NCBI GenBank assembly: GCA_002480525.1
Contig: DLCH01000075.1
Location: 62,001-126,000, forward strand
Length of the DNA: 64,000 nt
From: Gammaproteobacteria bacterium UBA7803
GTDB lineage: Bacteria; Pseudomonadota; Gammaproteobacteria; Pseudomonadales; Azotimanducaceae
Reading direction: 5' to 3'
Part shown: one piece after another, positions 37,230 through 46,267 of the stretch
Position numbering within the stretch: the stretch's first letter is position 1
Layout: each line of letters opens with the position of its first letter
Notes under the pieces: generated by a model
Database searches by the model: none
What the model saw: the letters and a program-made list of their open reading frames with translations, nothing else
Told to the model about the DNA's origin: nothing
Made by a program: the position numbers and the translations under genes

Positions 37230-37910
37230 TCAGCTCAGCCCGGACACGGGCAGGGCGGCGCCGTGGATGGGGTCGGCGTCGCTCGACGCGAGAAAGCCGA
37301 TCACCTTCGCCAGCGCCTCCGGCTTCACCCACTTGTCGAAGTCGGCGTCCGGCATGGCTTCCCGGTTCGGCGGCGTGTCGATGATGGTGGGCAGCACGCA
37401 GTTGACGTTGATGCCCTGCTCGCGCAGCTCCGCCGCCATGGCCTCGGTGAGGCGGATGACCGCGCCCTTCGACACGCTGTAGGCGCCGAGCTGGGCGACG
37501 CCGTGGTTGCCCGGCGGGGCGCCGACGTTGACGATCCGGCCGCTGCGGCGCTCCAGCATGCCGGGCACTACCGCCCGGGCCATGTTCAGCACCGTGTGGG
37601 CGTTCAGGTCCATCATGTGCCGCCAGGTGTCCGCCGAGGTCTCGTGGACCGCCTCGCCCATGGCGAAGCCGCCGGCGATGTTGGCCAGCACGTCGATGGG
37701 GCCGACGTCGGTGGCGATGGCGGCTACCGCCTCGCGGCACGCGTCCGCGTCGGTCAGGTCGCACTGGCGGGCGTAGTGGGGGCCGTCGATGGCGGCCACG
37801 TCGAGCAGCGCCAGGGTAGCGCCCGCGTTGGCGAAGTACTCGGTGGCGGCGCGGCCCAGGGTGCCGGCCGCGCCGGTGACGACGACGATTTTTCCGCTGT
37901 GATCGCTCAT
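37230..37910 (-). CDS. Short-chain dehydrogenase/reductase
   Basis: Classical SDR of 226 residues. The nucleotide motif is VTGAAGTLGRA at the N terminus, followed by a conserved NIAGG and the catalytic Y-S-V-S-K in LGAYSVSKGAV. It is somewhat shorter than the typical 250, the loss being near the C terminus. The start (ATG 37910) overlaps the stop of the luciferase-like gene by 4 bp, indicating coupling. The substrate is unknown. Confidence 0.88.
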   Translation of the reverse strand: MSDHSGKIVVVTGAAGTLGRAATEYFANAGATLALLDVAAIDGPHYARQCDLTDADACREAVAAIATDVGPIDVLANIAGGFAMGEAVHETSADTWRHMMDLNAHTVLNMARAVVPGMLERRSGRIVNVGAPPGNHGVAQLGAYSVSKGAVIRLTEAMAAELREQGINVNCVLPTIIDTPPNREAMPDADFDKWVKPEALAKVIGFLASSDADPIHGAALPVSGLS

Positions 37911-38779
37911 GGCGCCAGCGCCTCCAGGGCCTCCCAGTGCAGATCACCGAACTGGCCGTTGGGGTTCACCGGCTGGATGCAGACGTGGGTGGCGCCCGCA
38001 TCGAAGTGCTCCTGGATGCGCGCCTGGATCTTCTTCACGTCGCCCCAGGCGAAGGTGGCGTCGATGAACCTGTCCGAGCCGCCGTTCTCGAAGTCCGACT
38101 CCTCGAGGCCCATGCGCAGCCAGTTGTTGCGGTAGTTGGGCAGCCCCAGATAGATCTGCGCCACCGGCCGCGCCAGCTCCCTGGCCTTGTCGGGGTCGGT
38201 TTCCAGAACGACTTTCTGCTCCACGCACAGCCACTTGTCCGGGCCGAGAATCTTGCGCGCCATGGCGGTGTGCTCGGGGGAGGTGAAGTAGGGATGGGCG
38301 CCGTCGCACTTCTCGGCGGCCAGCTCGAGCATCTTCGGCCCCAGGGCGGCGATCACCCGCGGCGGCTGGGCCGGCGGCCTGGCGCCGTTGTAGGGGGCGC
38401 TGTCCATGCCCTCCAGATACTTGCGCATGGTGGCTACGGGGGGGCCGTAGTCGAGGCCGCGGACGCCCTCCACCAGCGGCTTGTGGGACACGCCCATGCC
38501 CAGCAGGAAGCGGTCGCCGGACTGCTCAGCCAGGGTCATCTGGCCGGCCAGGGCCACGCCGGGCTCCCGGTGGTAGATGTTGGCGATGCCGGTGGCGACG
38601 TTCAGTTTTTCCGTGTTGGCCAGCAGCCAGGAGGCGTGGACCAGCGGGTGCCGGCCCACGGTCTCCGGGATCCACAGCGTGCCGTAGCCGAGGTCTTCGA
38701 TACGTTTGGCGGCCCTGGCGGCCTCGCCGGCGGGGAGGCCGTCGAGGAAGTACCAGACGCCGAGTTTGCCGAGTTCCAT
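37907..38779 (-). CDS. Luciferase-like (LLM class) F420-dependent-type oxidoreductase
   Basis: TIM-barrel protein of 290 residues from the bacterial-luciferase superfamily. It opens with LGKLGVWYFLDGLPAGEAAR and LGYGTLWIPETVGRHP, contains LLGMGVSHKPLVEG, and ends with GATHVCIQPVNPNG. This subgroup is usually annotated as F420-dependent, mostly from actinobacterial relatives. Whether this organism makes F420 cannot be told from the window; FMN use is possible. Coupled to the SDR by a 4-bp overlap. Confidence 0.83.
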   Translation of the reverse strand: MELGKLGVWYFLDGLPAGEAARAAKRIEDLGYGTLWIPETVGRHPLVHASWLLANTEKLNVATGIANIYHREPGVALAGQMTLAEQSGDRFLLGMGVSHKPLVEGVRGLDYGPPVATMRKYLEGMDSAPYNGARPPAQPPRVIAALGPKMLELAAEKCDGAHPYFTSPEHTAMARKILGPDKWLCVEQKVVLETDPDKARELARPVAQIYLGLPNYRNNWLRMGLEESDFENGGSDRFIDATFAWGDVKKIQARIQEHFDAGATHVCIQPVNPNGQFGDLHWEALEALAP

Positions 38780-38828
38780 GGTGAGTCTCCCGTGCAGGTT
38801 GGAATGCTTGGGCCTGCTGAGTTGGCCC

Positions 38829-38908
38829 GTAGGAGCGGCCTCCCGGCCGCGATCGGCGGCCGGGCTGTTTCGGCGGTCTCCGGATCGCGGCCGGGAGGCC
38901 GCTCCTAC
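38829..38908. repeat. REP/BIME-like repeat, copy 5
   Basis: Arms at 38829-38853 and 38884-38908, exact inverted copies of the 25-bp element, with a 30-bp loop. It lies between the luciferase-like gene's start and the end of the enoyl-CoA hydratase gene. Confidence 0.9.
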
Positions 38909-38916
38909 AGTGTTGT

Positions 38917-38949
38917 GGTCAGGTCTTGGTCAGGTCTTGGTCAGGTCAT
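38917..38949 (+). repeat. 11-bp direct repeat, three copies
   Basis: GGTCAGGTCTT at 38917, 38928 and, with a changed end, 38939. The third copy covers the stop codon of the enoyl-CoA hydratase gene. Likely slippage product. Confidence 0.8.
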
Positions 38950-39746
38950 TTAGCCTTGAAGTTGCCCGGGCGGCGTTCGGCGACCGACCGGATGCCTTCC
39001 TGGGCGTCCTCGGTGGCGCGCAGCCACTGCTGCTCCGACAGCTCGTGCTCGGTGGCGGTGGCGACTTCCTTGGCGAGGTCGGCGCGCAGCGTCGCGCGCA
39101 CGGACTTCACCGCCAGCGGCGCGTTCTCGGCGATCTCCCGGGCCAGGGCCGTGGCTTCGTCGCGCAGGCTCGCCTGGTCCGTCAGCACGTCGACCAGACC
39201 CATCCGGTGCGCTTCCTCGCCGCCGATTCGCCGGCCCGTCAGCAGCATCATCGCCGCGGCCTGCTGGCCGATGATGCGCGGCAGCGTGACCGAGATGCCG
39301 AAGCCCTGGTGGATACCGAGCTTGACGAAATTGGCCGCGAAGCGGGCCTCCGGGCAGGCGACCCGGAAATCGGGCACCAGGGCGAGGCCCAGGCCGCCGC
39401 CGATGGCGGCGCCCTGAATGGCGCCGACCACCGGCTTGGTGTTGGCGAACAGCCGGGCGGCGTTGCGATACAGAATCCCGGTAGTGTTGCGGAAGCCTTC
39501 CTCGGTAAAATCGGCGCTTCCGGATTCGTCGTCCTTGCCGCTGCCGAAATTCGCGCCGGCACAGAAATGCTTGCCCTGGGAGCACAGCACGATGGCGCGG
39601 CAGTCGTCGTCTTCGTCGGCCTCCTGGAAGGCGTCGGCGATCTGGCCGATCAGGGAGTGGTCGAAGAAGTTCTGTGGCGGGCGCTGAATCTCCACGGTCA
39701 TGACGTGGCCGTCGAGCGTCACCGCGATGTCTGTATAGTCGGTCAT
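38946..39746 (-). CDS. Enoyl-CoA hydratase/isomerase family protein
   Basis: Crotonase-fold protein of 266 residues. Oxyanion-hole segments are KHFCAGANFGSG and AIQGAAIGGGLGLALVPDFRVA (in part); the catalytic acidic position after GFGISVTLPRIIG is not clearly the canonical glutamate, so the activity could be hydration, isomerisation or hydrolysis. The ATG at 39746 is chosen because upstream codons are antisense to the MATE gene region. It lies in the catabolic block with the acyl-CoA dehydrogenase and SDR genes. Confidence 0.88.
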   Translation of the reverse strand: MTDYTDIAVTLDGHVMTVEIQRPPQNFFDHSLIGQIADAFQEADEDDDCRAIVLCSQGKHFCAGANFGSGKDDESGSADFTEEGFRNTTGILYRNAARLFANTKPVVGAIQGAAIGGGLGLALVPDFRVACPEARFAANFVKLGIHQGFGISVTLPRIIGQQAAAMMLLTGRRIGGEEAHRMGLVDVLTDQASLRDEATALAREIAENAPLAVKSVRATLRADLAKEVATATEHELSEQQWLRATEDAQEGIRSVAERRPGNFKAK

Positions 39747-39863
39747 GGTCCTTTCCCAGTCGTCGTCGCGTTGTGCTCCGGTCACCGAACCGGGAACAGG
39801 CGCGTCCTCGAGTGAGCGAGGGATGGTAGCAGGGCGTTCTGGCGCGGTGTAGCCGGCGGCCGG

Positions 39864-41273
39864 ATGCGAGGGGAGAGCAGGGCTTTGGCAACGGTGGACG
39901 AGATCGAGCCGGAGGCGGCGGAAACCGAGCGTCCGGGCATCTGGCAGCTCGCCTTTCCCTCCATCCTCGGCAACCTGTCGTTCACCGTCGTGGCGATGGT
40001 GCAGACCAAATTCGTCGGCGAGCTCGGCGCTCAGGCGCTGGCGGCGGTGGGCGCGGGCCAGCGCGTGTTCTTCGCCATGCAGGCGATTCTCATGGCCGTG
40101 AGCGTGGGCACCACGGCGCTGGTGGCTCGATCCTGGGGCGCCCGGGACTACCGGGAGGCGAGCCGGGTCACCATGGCCTCGCTGGTGCTGGCCGGTGCCT
40201 TCGCGCTGGCGGTGGCCGTTCCCGGATTCATCTTCGCCTACCAGGTGGCCGGGGTGTTCGGGCTCGACCCGGAAACGCTGACCATGGCGGCGTCCAACAT
40301 CCGCTGGCTGTGCGTGTTCAATCTGGCTTTCGCCGTGAACTTCATCCTGAGCGCGGCCCTGCGGGCATCGGGCGACGCCTGGTCGCCGCTGTGGATCAGC
40401 GGCGGGGTCAATCTGCTCAACCTGCCTCTGCTGTACGCGCTGGTGCTCGGCAACTGGGGCGTTCCCCAGTATGGGGTCGCCGGCGCTGCCATGGCGCTGG
40501 GTATCTCCTTCACCGTCGGCGCGACGATCCTGCTGGTGCTGTGGGTGCGCAACAAGTTCCGGGTGAAGCACGTCACCGGCGGCTGGTGGCGGCGCCACCG
40601 GCTCAAGCAGCTTCTGGACATCGGCTATCCGGCAGCGGTCGAGCAGGGCGTGTTCCAGATCGGCTTCTTCATCTTTCTGATGCTGATCGGCAACTTCTAC
40701 GGCACCGAGGCGTTCGCCGCCTACAACATCGGCGTCAACCTGCTGATGGTGTGCATGACGGTCGGGTTCGGATTCTCCATCGCCGGGTCGACCCTGGTGG
40801 GTCAGTACCTCGGCGCCGGCGATCCGGAAGGCGCCACGCGCGCCGGCTGGCGCGCCCTGGGGCTCGCCATGCTGGCCATGGGCGGTCTAGGCGGCCTGGT
40901 ATCCTGGTTCGCGAGCGCGCTGGCGGGTTTCTTCCTCGGCGACGAACCGCTCACCATCGACTACACCGTGCAGTTCATCTACATCCTCGGCTCGATGATG
41001 CCGCTTCTGGCCGTGGAGTTCGCGATCGGTGGCGCCTTGCGCGGCGCCGGCGATACCCGCTTTCCGCTGGTGGCGACGTTCCTCGGGCTGATCGGCATGC
41101 GCTGCGGGCTCGCGGCGGTGGCGACGTTCCTGGGGGTGCCGGTTTTCTGGGTTTACGCCGCCCTGATCGGCGATTATCTGCTCAAGGCCTCGCTGCTCAT
41201 CTGGCGGTTCCGGAGCGGCCGCTGGCGCACGGTGATCCGGACCGAGGAACTGGGCATTCAGCAACGGAACTGA
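39864..41273 (+). CDS. MATE-family multidrug/toxin efflux transporter
   Basis: Inner-membrane antiporter of 469 residues with twelve hydrophobic segments in two homologous halves. Typical features are QLAFPSILGNLSFTVV in the first helix and ALAAVGAGQRVFF. The start could be the ATG at 39864 or the TTG at 39885, which has GAGGGGAG in front. The substrate cannot be told. Its 3' end is 11 bp before the glycosylase gene, suggesting co-transcription. Confidence 0.9.
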   Translation: MRGESRALATVDEIEPEAAETERPGIWQLAFPSILGNLSFTVVAMVQTKFVGELGAQALAAVGAGQRVFFAMQAILMAVSVGTTALVARSWGARDYREASRVTMASLVLAGAFALAVAVPGFIFAYQVAGVFGLDPETLTMAASNIRWLCVFNLAFAVNFILSAALRASGDAWSPLWISGGVNLLNLPLLYALVLGNWGVPQYGVAGAAMALGISFTVGATILLVLWVRNKFRVKHVTGGWWRRHRLKQLLDIGYPAAVEQGVFQIGFFIFLMLIGNFYGTEAFAAYNIGVNLLMVCMTVGFGFSIAGSTLVGQYLGAGDPEGATRAGWRALGLAMLAMGGLGGLVSWFASALAGFFLGDEPLTIDYTVQFIYILGSMMPLLAVEFAIGGALRGAGDTRFPLVATFLGLIGMRCGLAAVATFLGVPVFWVYAALIGDYLLKASLLIWRFRSGRWRTVIRTEELGIQQRN

Positions 41274-41284
41274 GGCGAGGCGAC

Positions 41285-42172
41285 GTGCCGGAGCTGCCCG
41301 ATCTCACCGTCTACCGTGAACAGCTCGCCCGCCGGGTGGACGGGCGCGAGCTCCGGGAGATCCGCCTCGCCAGCCCGTTCGTGCTGCGCACCGTGACGCC
41401 GGCGGTGGACGCGTTCCGGGGGCGGCGGGTGCTCGGCTGCTCGAGGATCGCCAAGCAGCTCGTCATCGAGTTCGACGGCGAGCTGTTCGCGGTGATTCAC
41501 CTGATGATCTCCGGCCGGCTGCAATGGCGCGACGAACCGGGCGCTTCGATTCCGAAACGCAACGGCCTGGCCGCCTTCGACTTCGACAGCGGCACCCTGC
41601 TGTTCACGGAGACCAGCAAGAAGAAGCGCGCTTCCCTGCGTCTGGTCAGCGGGCGGGCGGAACTCGCGGCCCTCGACCCCGGCGGGCTGGAGGTGCCGGG
41701 CAGCGATCCGGCGCGGTTCGCGGCTCGGCTCAGGGCCTGCCGGCACACCCTCAAACGGGCGCTCACCGATCAGCGGGTGCTGGCCGGCATCGGCAATGCG
41801 TACTCCGACGAGATCCTGCTGGAAGCCGGGCTGTCGCCGTTCAAGCAGGCTCACGCCCTGGGCGACGACGAGATGACCCGGCTGCACCGGGCGTGTCTGC
41901 ACGTGCTGGACGTCTGGACGGCGCGGCTGCGGGAGCAGGCCGGCGACCGCTTCCCGTCCAAAGTCACCGCCTTTCATCCCGAAATGGCCGTTCACGGCCG
42001 CTATCGCGAGCCCTGCCCGGTGTGTGGCTCGCCGGTGCAGCGGATCCAGTACGCGGAGAACGAAGCCAACTACTGTGCCCGCTGTCAGACCGGCGGGCGT
42101 CTGCTGGCGGACCGCTCCCTGTCACGGCTGCTCAAGGACAACTGGCCGAAGCGGCTGGAAGATCTGGAGTAG
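41285..42172 (+). CDS. Fpg/Nei-family DNA glycosylase
   Basis: Base-excision repair enzyme of 295 residues. The N terminus VPELPD gives the catalytic proline (after removal of the initiator) and adjacent glutamate; the helix-two-turn-helix follows in DQRVLAGIGNAYSDEILLEAGLSP (in part), and the C-terminal zinc finger has CPVCG and YCARCQTGG. The tail continues past the zinc finger for 25 residues, unlike E. coli Fpg. Whether it prefers oxidised purines (Fpg) or pyrimidines (Nei) is not decidable here. Start GTG at 41285 is fixed by the P-E motif. Confidence 0.9.
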   Translation: MPELPDLTVYREQLARRVDGRELREIRLASPFVLRTVTPAVDAFRGRRVLGCSRIAKQLVIEFDGELFAVIHLMISGRLQWRDEPGASIPKRNGLAAFDFDSGTLLFTETSKKKRASLRLVSGRAELAALDPGGLEVPGSDPARFAARLRACRHTLKRALTDQRVLAGIGNAYSDEILLEAGLSPFKQAHALGDDEMTRLHRACLHVLDVWTARLREQAGDRFPSKVTAFHPEMAVHGRYREPCPVCGSPVQRIQYAENEANYCARCQTGGRLLADRSLSRLLKDNWPKRLEDLE

Positions 42173-42176
42173 CGCC

Positions 42177-43247
42177 TCAGCCTTTGCGCAGCGCCGTCGA
42201 CGACACCGGCTCGTCGAACTCCCTCCGGGTCACCTCGATGCACCGGTTCAGCAGATCCTCCGGCACGTCCAGGTCGGACAGGGTGACGAACCGACCGTCG
42301 ACTTCCCGGCCGAACACCACGAATCGGGTGCCCAGCGCGGCCAGCTCTGCCAGGGCGGCGTCCCGGGCCTCCCTGGAGCCGTAGTAGGCCGGATCCAGGA
42401 TGCGTACCAGGGTGTCCGTTCCCACGGCGAACCAGGCGCCCGGAAACTGGCGGGCCTTGTCGAGGAAGCGCGGCAGCCGTGTCACCCACACCGGCCGGTC
42501 GAACTGCTTCAGCCGGCTGTCGATCTCGGTGTAGTCGAGGAACGGCTTGTCGACGTTGACGATGGACAGCTCGTAGGCCCCGGCCAGTCCGGTCTTCTGC
42601 TCGGCGATGTCGAGCATCCGGCGGTGCGCATGGTGGAGAGGATTGAATGCCCCGGGCATCAGCAGTCCGCCATCGTGCTCGGCGGTGGCGTAGGCCAGCT
42701 CCTCGCCCAGAACCAGGGCGCGCCAGTGGGTCTGGGCCGGCGTGTGCGCCACCATGGGTTCGGCGTGGGGGCGTCCCTCGAGCTCGAGCTCCAGGGACAT
42801 GGCCAGCGCATGCCAGAGCAGCTCGACGAGCTGCCGTTCCTCCTCGTTACGGTCGGCATCGAAGGTCAGATGCGCGGCGTAGGTGGCGACGTCGGTCTGT
42901 ACGGCCACGTGGGCCCGGTGTTCGCCGCGCTTGGGCCTTCCGGTGGCGAGGCTCGCGGTACAGGCGAAACCGAACACCGGCCGGGACTCCGTGTCGCGCA
43001 GCCGGTGGGCCTGCTGAAAAGCGGCCATGGCCATGGCCCGGGCGGTGGCATCGGAACAGGCCTGTTCCGGCGGCCGGCCGAGCACGTCGGCGAGCGCAGC
43101 GGCAGCGTAAGGGATCCGGGCGTCGAGCACGGTAGCCGATGCGCCGGGCGTGGTCAGTAGTTCCGACAGCAGCAGCGTGCCGCCGCCGGTGACGTAGAAC
43201 ACGCCCTGCCAGGGCGACTGATGCAGGCTGGCGGCGCGGTCGCTCAT
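42177..43247 (-). CDS. CinA-C-like domain fused to a nicotinamide-nucleotide adenylyltransferase-like domain
   Basis: Protein of 356 residues with two parts. Residues 1-170 resemble the CinA C-terminal (NMN deamidase) fold: TGGGTLLLSELLTTPGAS, RIPYAAAALADVLG and ATARAMAMAAFQQA. The usual AESCTGG reads FYVTGG, so the serine is missing. Residues 195-356 are a nucleotidyltransferase with GAFNPLHHAHRRML (HxGH-like, here HHAH) and the late SSTALRKG, the equivalent of the ISSTxIR motif of NadD/NadM enzymes. The fusion suggests NAD salvage or recycling, but no substrate can be proven. It is convergent with the glycosylase gene (4 bp). Confidence 0.75.
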   Translation of the reverse strand: MSDRAASLHQSPWQGVFYVTGGGTLLLSELLTTPGASATVLDARIPYAAAALADVLGRPPEQACSDATARAMAMAAFQQAHRLRDTESRPVFGFACTASLATGRPKRGEHRAHVAVQTDVATYAAHLTFDADRNEEERQLVELLWHALAMSLELELEGRPHAEPMVAHTPAQTHWRALVLGEELAYATAEHDGGLLMPGAFNPLHHAHRRMLDIAEQKTGLAGAYELSIVNVDKPFLDYTEIDSRLKQFDRPVWVTRLPRFLDKARQFPGAWFAVGTDTLVRILDPAYYGSREARDAALAELAALGTRFVVFGREVDGRFVTLSDLDVPEDLLNRCIEVTRREFDEPVSSTALRKG

Positions 43248-43266
43248 GGCCCCTCCGCCCGGCGCC

Positions 43267-44136
43267 TCACTCGGCCAGGAACTCGCGCGTCAGCCGCAGA
43301 AATTCGTCCAGCCGGTCGTGATGGACCCAGTGTCCGGCGCGCTCGACGTTCTCCACCCGCGCGTTCTGGAAGTGGGCCGCACGGCCGTCCTTCAGCGGGT
43401 CCGAGGCCCAGGACTCGGTGCCCCGCACCAGCAGGGTCGGACAGGTGATCCGCGACCACAGCTCGTACTGCTGCCGGAAGTCGAGCCCCACCGGCGGAAA
43501 CGTGCGCACGTAGTTGTCGAACTTCCAGCTGTAGGTGCCGTCCTCGTTCTGGTTGGAGCCGTGAATCGTCAGGTGACGGGCCTGGGCCTCGGTGAGGTGC
43601 GGGTTCTCCGTCTGCATGCGCTCGTAGGCGTCCTCCAGGGTCGCGTAGCGCCGCGGCATCCGTCCGGACAGCTTGCGCAGGTCGTCCACCCAGGCGTGCA
43701 GCCGGTCCGCCACCGGCACCTCGAGCCGTTCCTTGACGAGCTGGGGCGGCGGGCCGAGGCCTTCGATCACCACCAGCTTGCGCACGGTCTCCGGGAACAG
43801 GCCGGTGTAGAGCAGCGCGATGGCGCCGCCCAGGCTGTGGGCGACGATGGTCACCGGGTTCATCTCGGTCTGGCGCAGGAGCTGGGCGACGTCGTAGACG
43901 TAGTCCACCTGGTTGTAGCTGCCGCCGACCATCCACTGGGAGTCGCCGTGACCGCGCAGGTCCGGGGCGATGATGTGGTAGTCGTCGCGCAGCGCTTCCG
44001 CGACCCAGTCCCAGTTGCGGCAGTGGTCGCGGCCGCCGTGAATCATCAGCATCGGCGACGCGTCGGGGTTGCCCCAGTCCACGTAGTGCAGCCGCAGCCG
44101 CTGGGAAAAATAGATGTGGGAGGTCGGTCCCTGCAT
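43267..44136 (-). CDS. Alpha/beta-hydrolase
   Basis: Cytosolic hydrolase of 289 residues. The nucleophile elbow is VAHSLGGAIA (serine about 112), the oxyanion side is MIHGGRDHCRNWDWV, acidic and histidine members are likely in RGTESW and RAGHWVHHDRLDEF. The pattern matches the broad epoxide-hydrolase/haloperoxidase/C-C-hydrolase group. The substrate is not clear. Its start lies 48 bp from a strong terminator belonging to the next upstream minus-strand gene; it is followed by the fusion gene after 19 bp. Confidence 0.85.
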   Translation of the reverse strand: MQGPTSHIYFSQRLRLHYVDWGNPDASPMLMIHGGRDHCRNWDWVAEALRDDYHIIAPDLRGHGDSQWMVGGSYNQVDYVYDVAQLLRQTEMNPVTIVAHSLGGAIALLYTGLFPETVRKLVVIEGLGPPPQLVKERLEVPVADRLHAWVDDLRKLSGRMPRRYATLEDAYERMQTENPHLTEAQARHLTIHGSNQNEDGTYSWKFDNYVRTFPPVGLDFRQQYELWSRITCPTLLVRGTESWASDPLKDGRAAHFQNARVENVERAGHWVHHDRLDEFLRLTREFLAE

Positions 44137-44183
44137 GCTGCCCGTCTCTCGATCCGGTTCCGGCCGGGCAGTATACCCGAGAC

Positions 44184-44213
44184 GAAAAAAAGCCCCGCCG
44201 TGACGGACGGGGC
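44184..44213 (-). terminator. Rho-independent terminator of the phoX gene
   Basis: Read on the minus strand: a GCCCCG/CGGGGC-stem hairpin with inner CCG/CGG and a TGA loop, then seven Ts (44185-44191). It ends the PhoX transcript about 80 bp after its stop. Confidence 0.85.
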
Positions 44214-44292
44214 CCCGACGATCGGGCAGGCGCTCAGGAGCCTGAGTGCCGCCGGGCCGGCTGGGGGTGCCGGACCGGCGGCGCGGGTGGCG

Positions 44293-46146
44293 TCAGGAGC
44301 CGACGATGCCGCCGTCCTTGCGGCGGATCACCAGCGTGGCGTCCCGGGGAATCCGGCCGCTGCCGGTGGGGGCCGGGAAGCTGGTGGCCGCCGGATCGCC
44401 GTTGCCCGGATGCTGCAGGTTGGCGAACAGGGTGCGGCGGTCGGGCGTCACCGCCAGTCCGGTGACCTCGCAGTCGGTGACGCCGGTCAGCAGCCGGCGC
44501 AGCTCGCCGCTGTTGATGTCGGCCACCAGCATCTGGTCGTTCAGGCCCAGCGGCTGGCCGCCGTCGGTCTCGATGAACAGCCGGCCGTCCGGGTCGCCCC
44601 ACAGGCCGTCCGGGGAGCCGAAGGCGTCCTCGGAGTCGTGGGTGGTGGCGGCGATCAGGAAGATGTCCCAGACGAAGCTGGAACCGGTGTAGTCGTCGGA
44701 ATCCTTCCAGCGGATGATGTGGCCGTCCGGGTTCGGCGCCAGCGGGTTGGCCGGGCCGGGCTCGGTGCGGCGGCTGTTGTTGGTCAGCGTGCAGTAGGCG
44801 TAGCCGTCGGCGCCGATGGTGGTCCACTCGGGGCGGTCCATCGGGGTGGCGCCGGCGGCGTCGGCGGCCAGCCGCGCGAAGGTCAGGATTTCCTCCTGGC
44901 TGGCGAAGCTCGACAGTGCCGGGTTGTCCATGGTGAGCGGCAGCCACTCGCCGGTGCCGTCCTCGTTGAACTTGGCGACGTACAGGGTGCCTTCGTCGAG
45001 CGGGCTCCTGCCCTGGGCGCGCATGGTCTTCCAGTCGTCCGCGGACACGAACCGGTAGATGTAGTCGAAGCGCTCGTCGTCGCCCATGTAGGCGGCGATG
45101 CGGCCGTCCTTGCCCTCGACGATGGCCACGCCCTCGTGCTTGAAGCGGCCCATGGCGGTGCGCTTGACCGGCGTCTGGGTGGCGTCCCAGGGGTCGATCT
45201 CGACGATCCACCCGAACCGGTTCTCCTCGTTGCGGTAGTCGGCGTCGGACAGGTCGAAGCGCTTGTCGAACAGGTGCCAGCCGTAGCCGAAGCCGTTGCT
45301 GCTGAAGCCGTAGCGGCTCTGGGCCTCGGTGGGCGTCCAGGTGGCATCCTCGTTGCTGGCGCCGAAGTAGCCGTTGAAGTTCTCCTCGCAGGTCAGGTAG
45401 GTGCCCCAGGGCGTGTAGCCGTTGGCGCAGTTGTTGACCGTGCCGAGGGGGATGTTGCCGTTGGGCGTGGCGAGCAGCTCGCTGCCGGCCACCGGGCCGC
45501 TGAAGGCCACCGGCGTGTTGACGTGGATGCGGCGGCTGTTGCGGCTTCTGATCTGGCGCCACTTGCCCTTCCACTCGGCGATGGCGACGACCGATACGCC
45601 GTGGGCGTGCTGGGACAGCCGCACGTCCTCGAGGCTTTCCGGAAAGGCTTTTCCGGTGACGTGCGGGTTGGTGCCGAACTCGTGGTTGATGCACAGCATG
45701 CCTGCGCGGTTGCTGACGTAGCGCTTCTTCGTGTACGGGAAGAACCACATGCCGTCGTGGCCGATGCCGATCATCTCGGCCTGATTCTTGGCGGACGGGC
45801 GGGAATCCGGGTCGCCGTCGTAGCTGGGGCCGCCCGGCTCGAGGGGGTCTCCCCAGGGAATCAGCACGTCGTACTCGTAGTCGGACGAGATGCTCACCTC
45901 GGGACCGCTGCCGGCTTCCACCGGCACGGGTTCGAAGCCGATGAGGTTCCGGCCGCGCGGCCGGTAGGGCTTCTTGCCGGACCCACCGTCCTTCCAGCCG
46001 TCGGCCATGGCGGCCGGGGCCAGGATGCCGGTGGCGGCGGTGGCCAGGCCGCCGGCGATGACGCTGCGCCGGCTGGCGCGGGCGCGCAGCACGTCCTGGA
46101 ACGGGCGGTTGCCGGACTTGTTCGAGATACCGTTGTCGTGATCCAT
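44293..46146 (-). CDS. phoX: PhoX-family alkaline phosphatase (DUF839), Tat exported
   Basis: Calcium/iron-type periplasmic or extracellular phosphatase of 617 residues. The N terminus carries a Tat-like signal (ARASRRSVIAGG, then a hydrophobic stretch ending APAAMA). Family features include MLCINHEFGTNP, GTYLTCEENFNGYFG, GWIVEIDPWD and FVWDIFLIAATTHDS. PhoX releases phosphate from organic esters in starved marine bacteria. A Pho-like promoter lies just upstream, so it should be induced by phosphate starvation. A terminator follows. Confidence 0.93.
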   Translation of the reverse strand: MDHDNGISNKSGNRPFQDVLRARASRRSVIAGGLATAATGILAPAAMADGWKDGGSGKKPYRPRGRNLIGFEPVPVEAGSGPEVSISSDYEYDVLIPWGDPLEPGGPSYDGDPDSRPSAKNQAEMIGIGHDGMWFFPYTKKRYVSNRAGMLCINHEFGTNPHVTGKAFPESLEDVRLSQHAHGVSVVAIAEWKGKWRQIRSRNSRRIHVNTPVAFSGPVAGSELLATPNGNIPLGTVNNCANGYTPWGTYLTCEENFNGYFGASNEDATWTPTEAQSRYGFSSNGFGYGWHLFDKRFDLSDADYRNEENRFGWIVEIDPWDATQTPVKRTAMGRFKHEGVAIVEGKDGRIAAYMGDDERFDYIYRFVSADDWKTMRAQGRSPLDEGTLYVAKFNEDGTGEWLPLTMDNPALSSFASQEEILTFARLAADAAGATPMDRPEWTTIGADGYAYCTLTNNSRRTEPGPANPLAPNPDGHIIRWKDSDDYTGSSFVWDIFLIAATTHDSEDAFGSPDGLWGDPDGRLFIETDGGQPLGLNDQMLVADINSGELRRLLTGVTDCEVTGLAVTPDRRTLFANLQHPGNGDPAATSFPAPTGSGRIPRDATLVIRRKDGGIVGS

Positions 46147-46188
46147 GAAGCGGATTCCCCCTGACTGGCAGTTGTGTGTGCACCACGG

Positions 46189-46244
46189 ACGCTAGGGGGC
46201 GTTTGTTGCAGCCCGATTATGGATTCATGACGGAACCGTGAATT
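46189..46244 (-). promoter_or_regulatory. Pho-like promoter of phoX
   Basis: On the minus strand four 7-bp units spaced by 4 bp: AATTCAC (weak), CCGTCAT, CCATAAT, CTGCAAC at 46244-46205. They resemble the PhoB half-site CTGTCAT. Nine bp later is CTAGCGT (46195-46189) as a -10. The identical layout precedes the lipoprotein/TonB-receptor genes at 52769. Confidence 0.65.
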
Positions 46245-46267
46245 CGATGCCGGCCGGCGCGGCCCCG

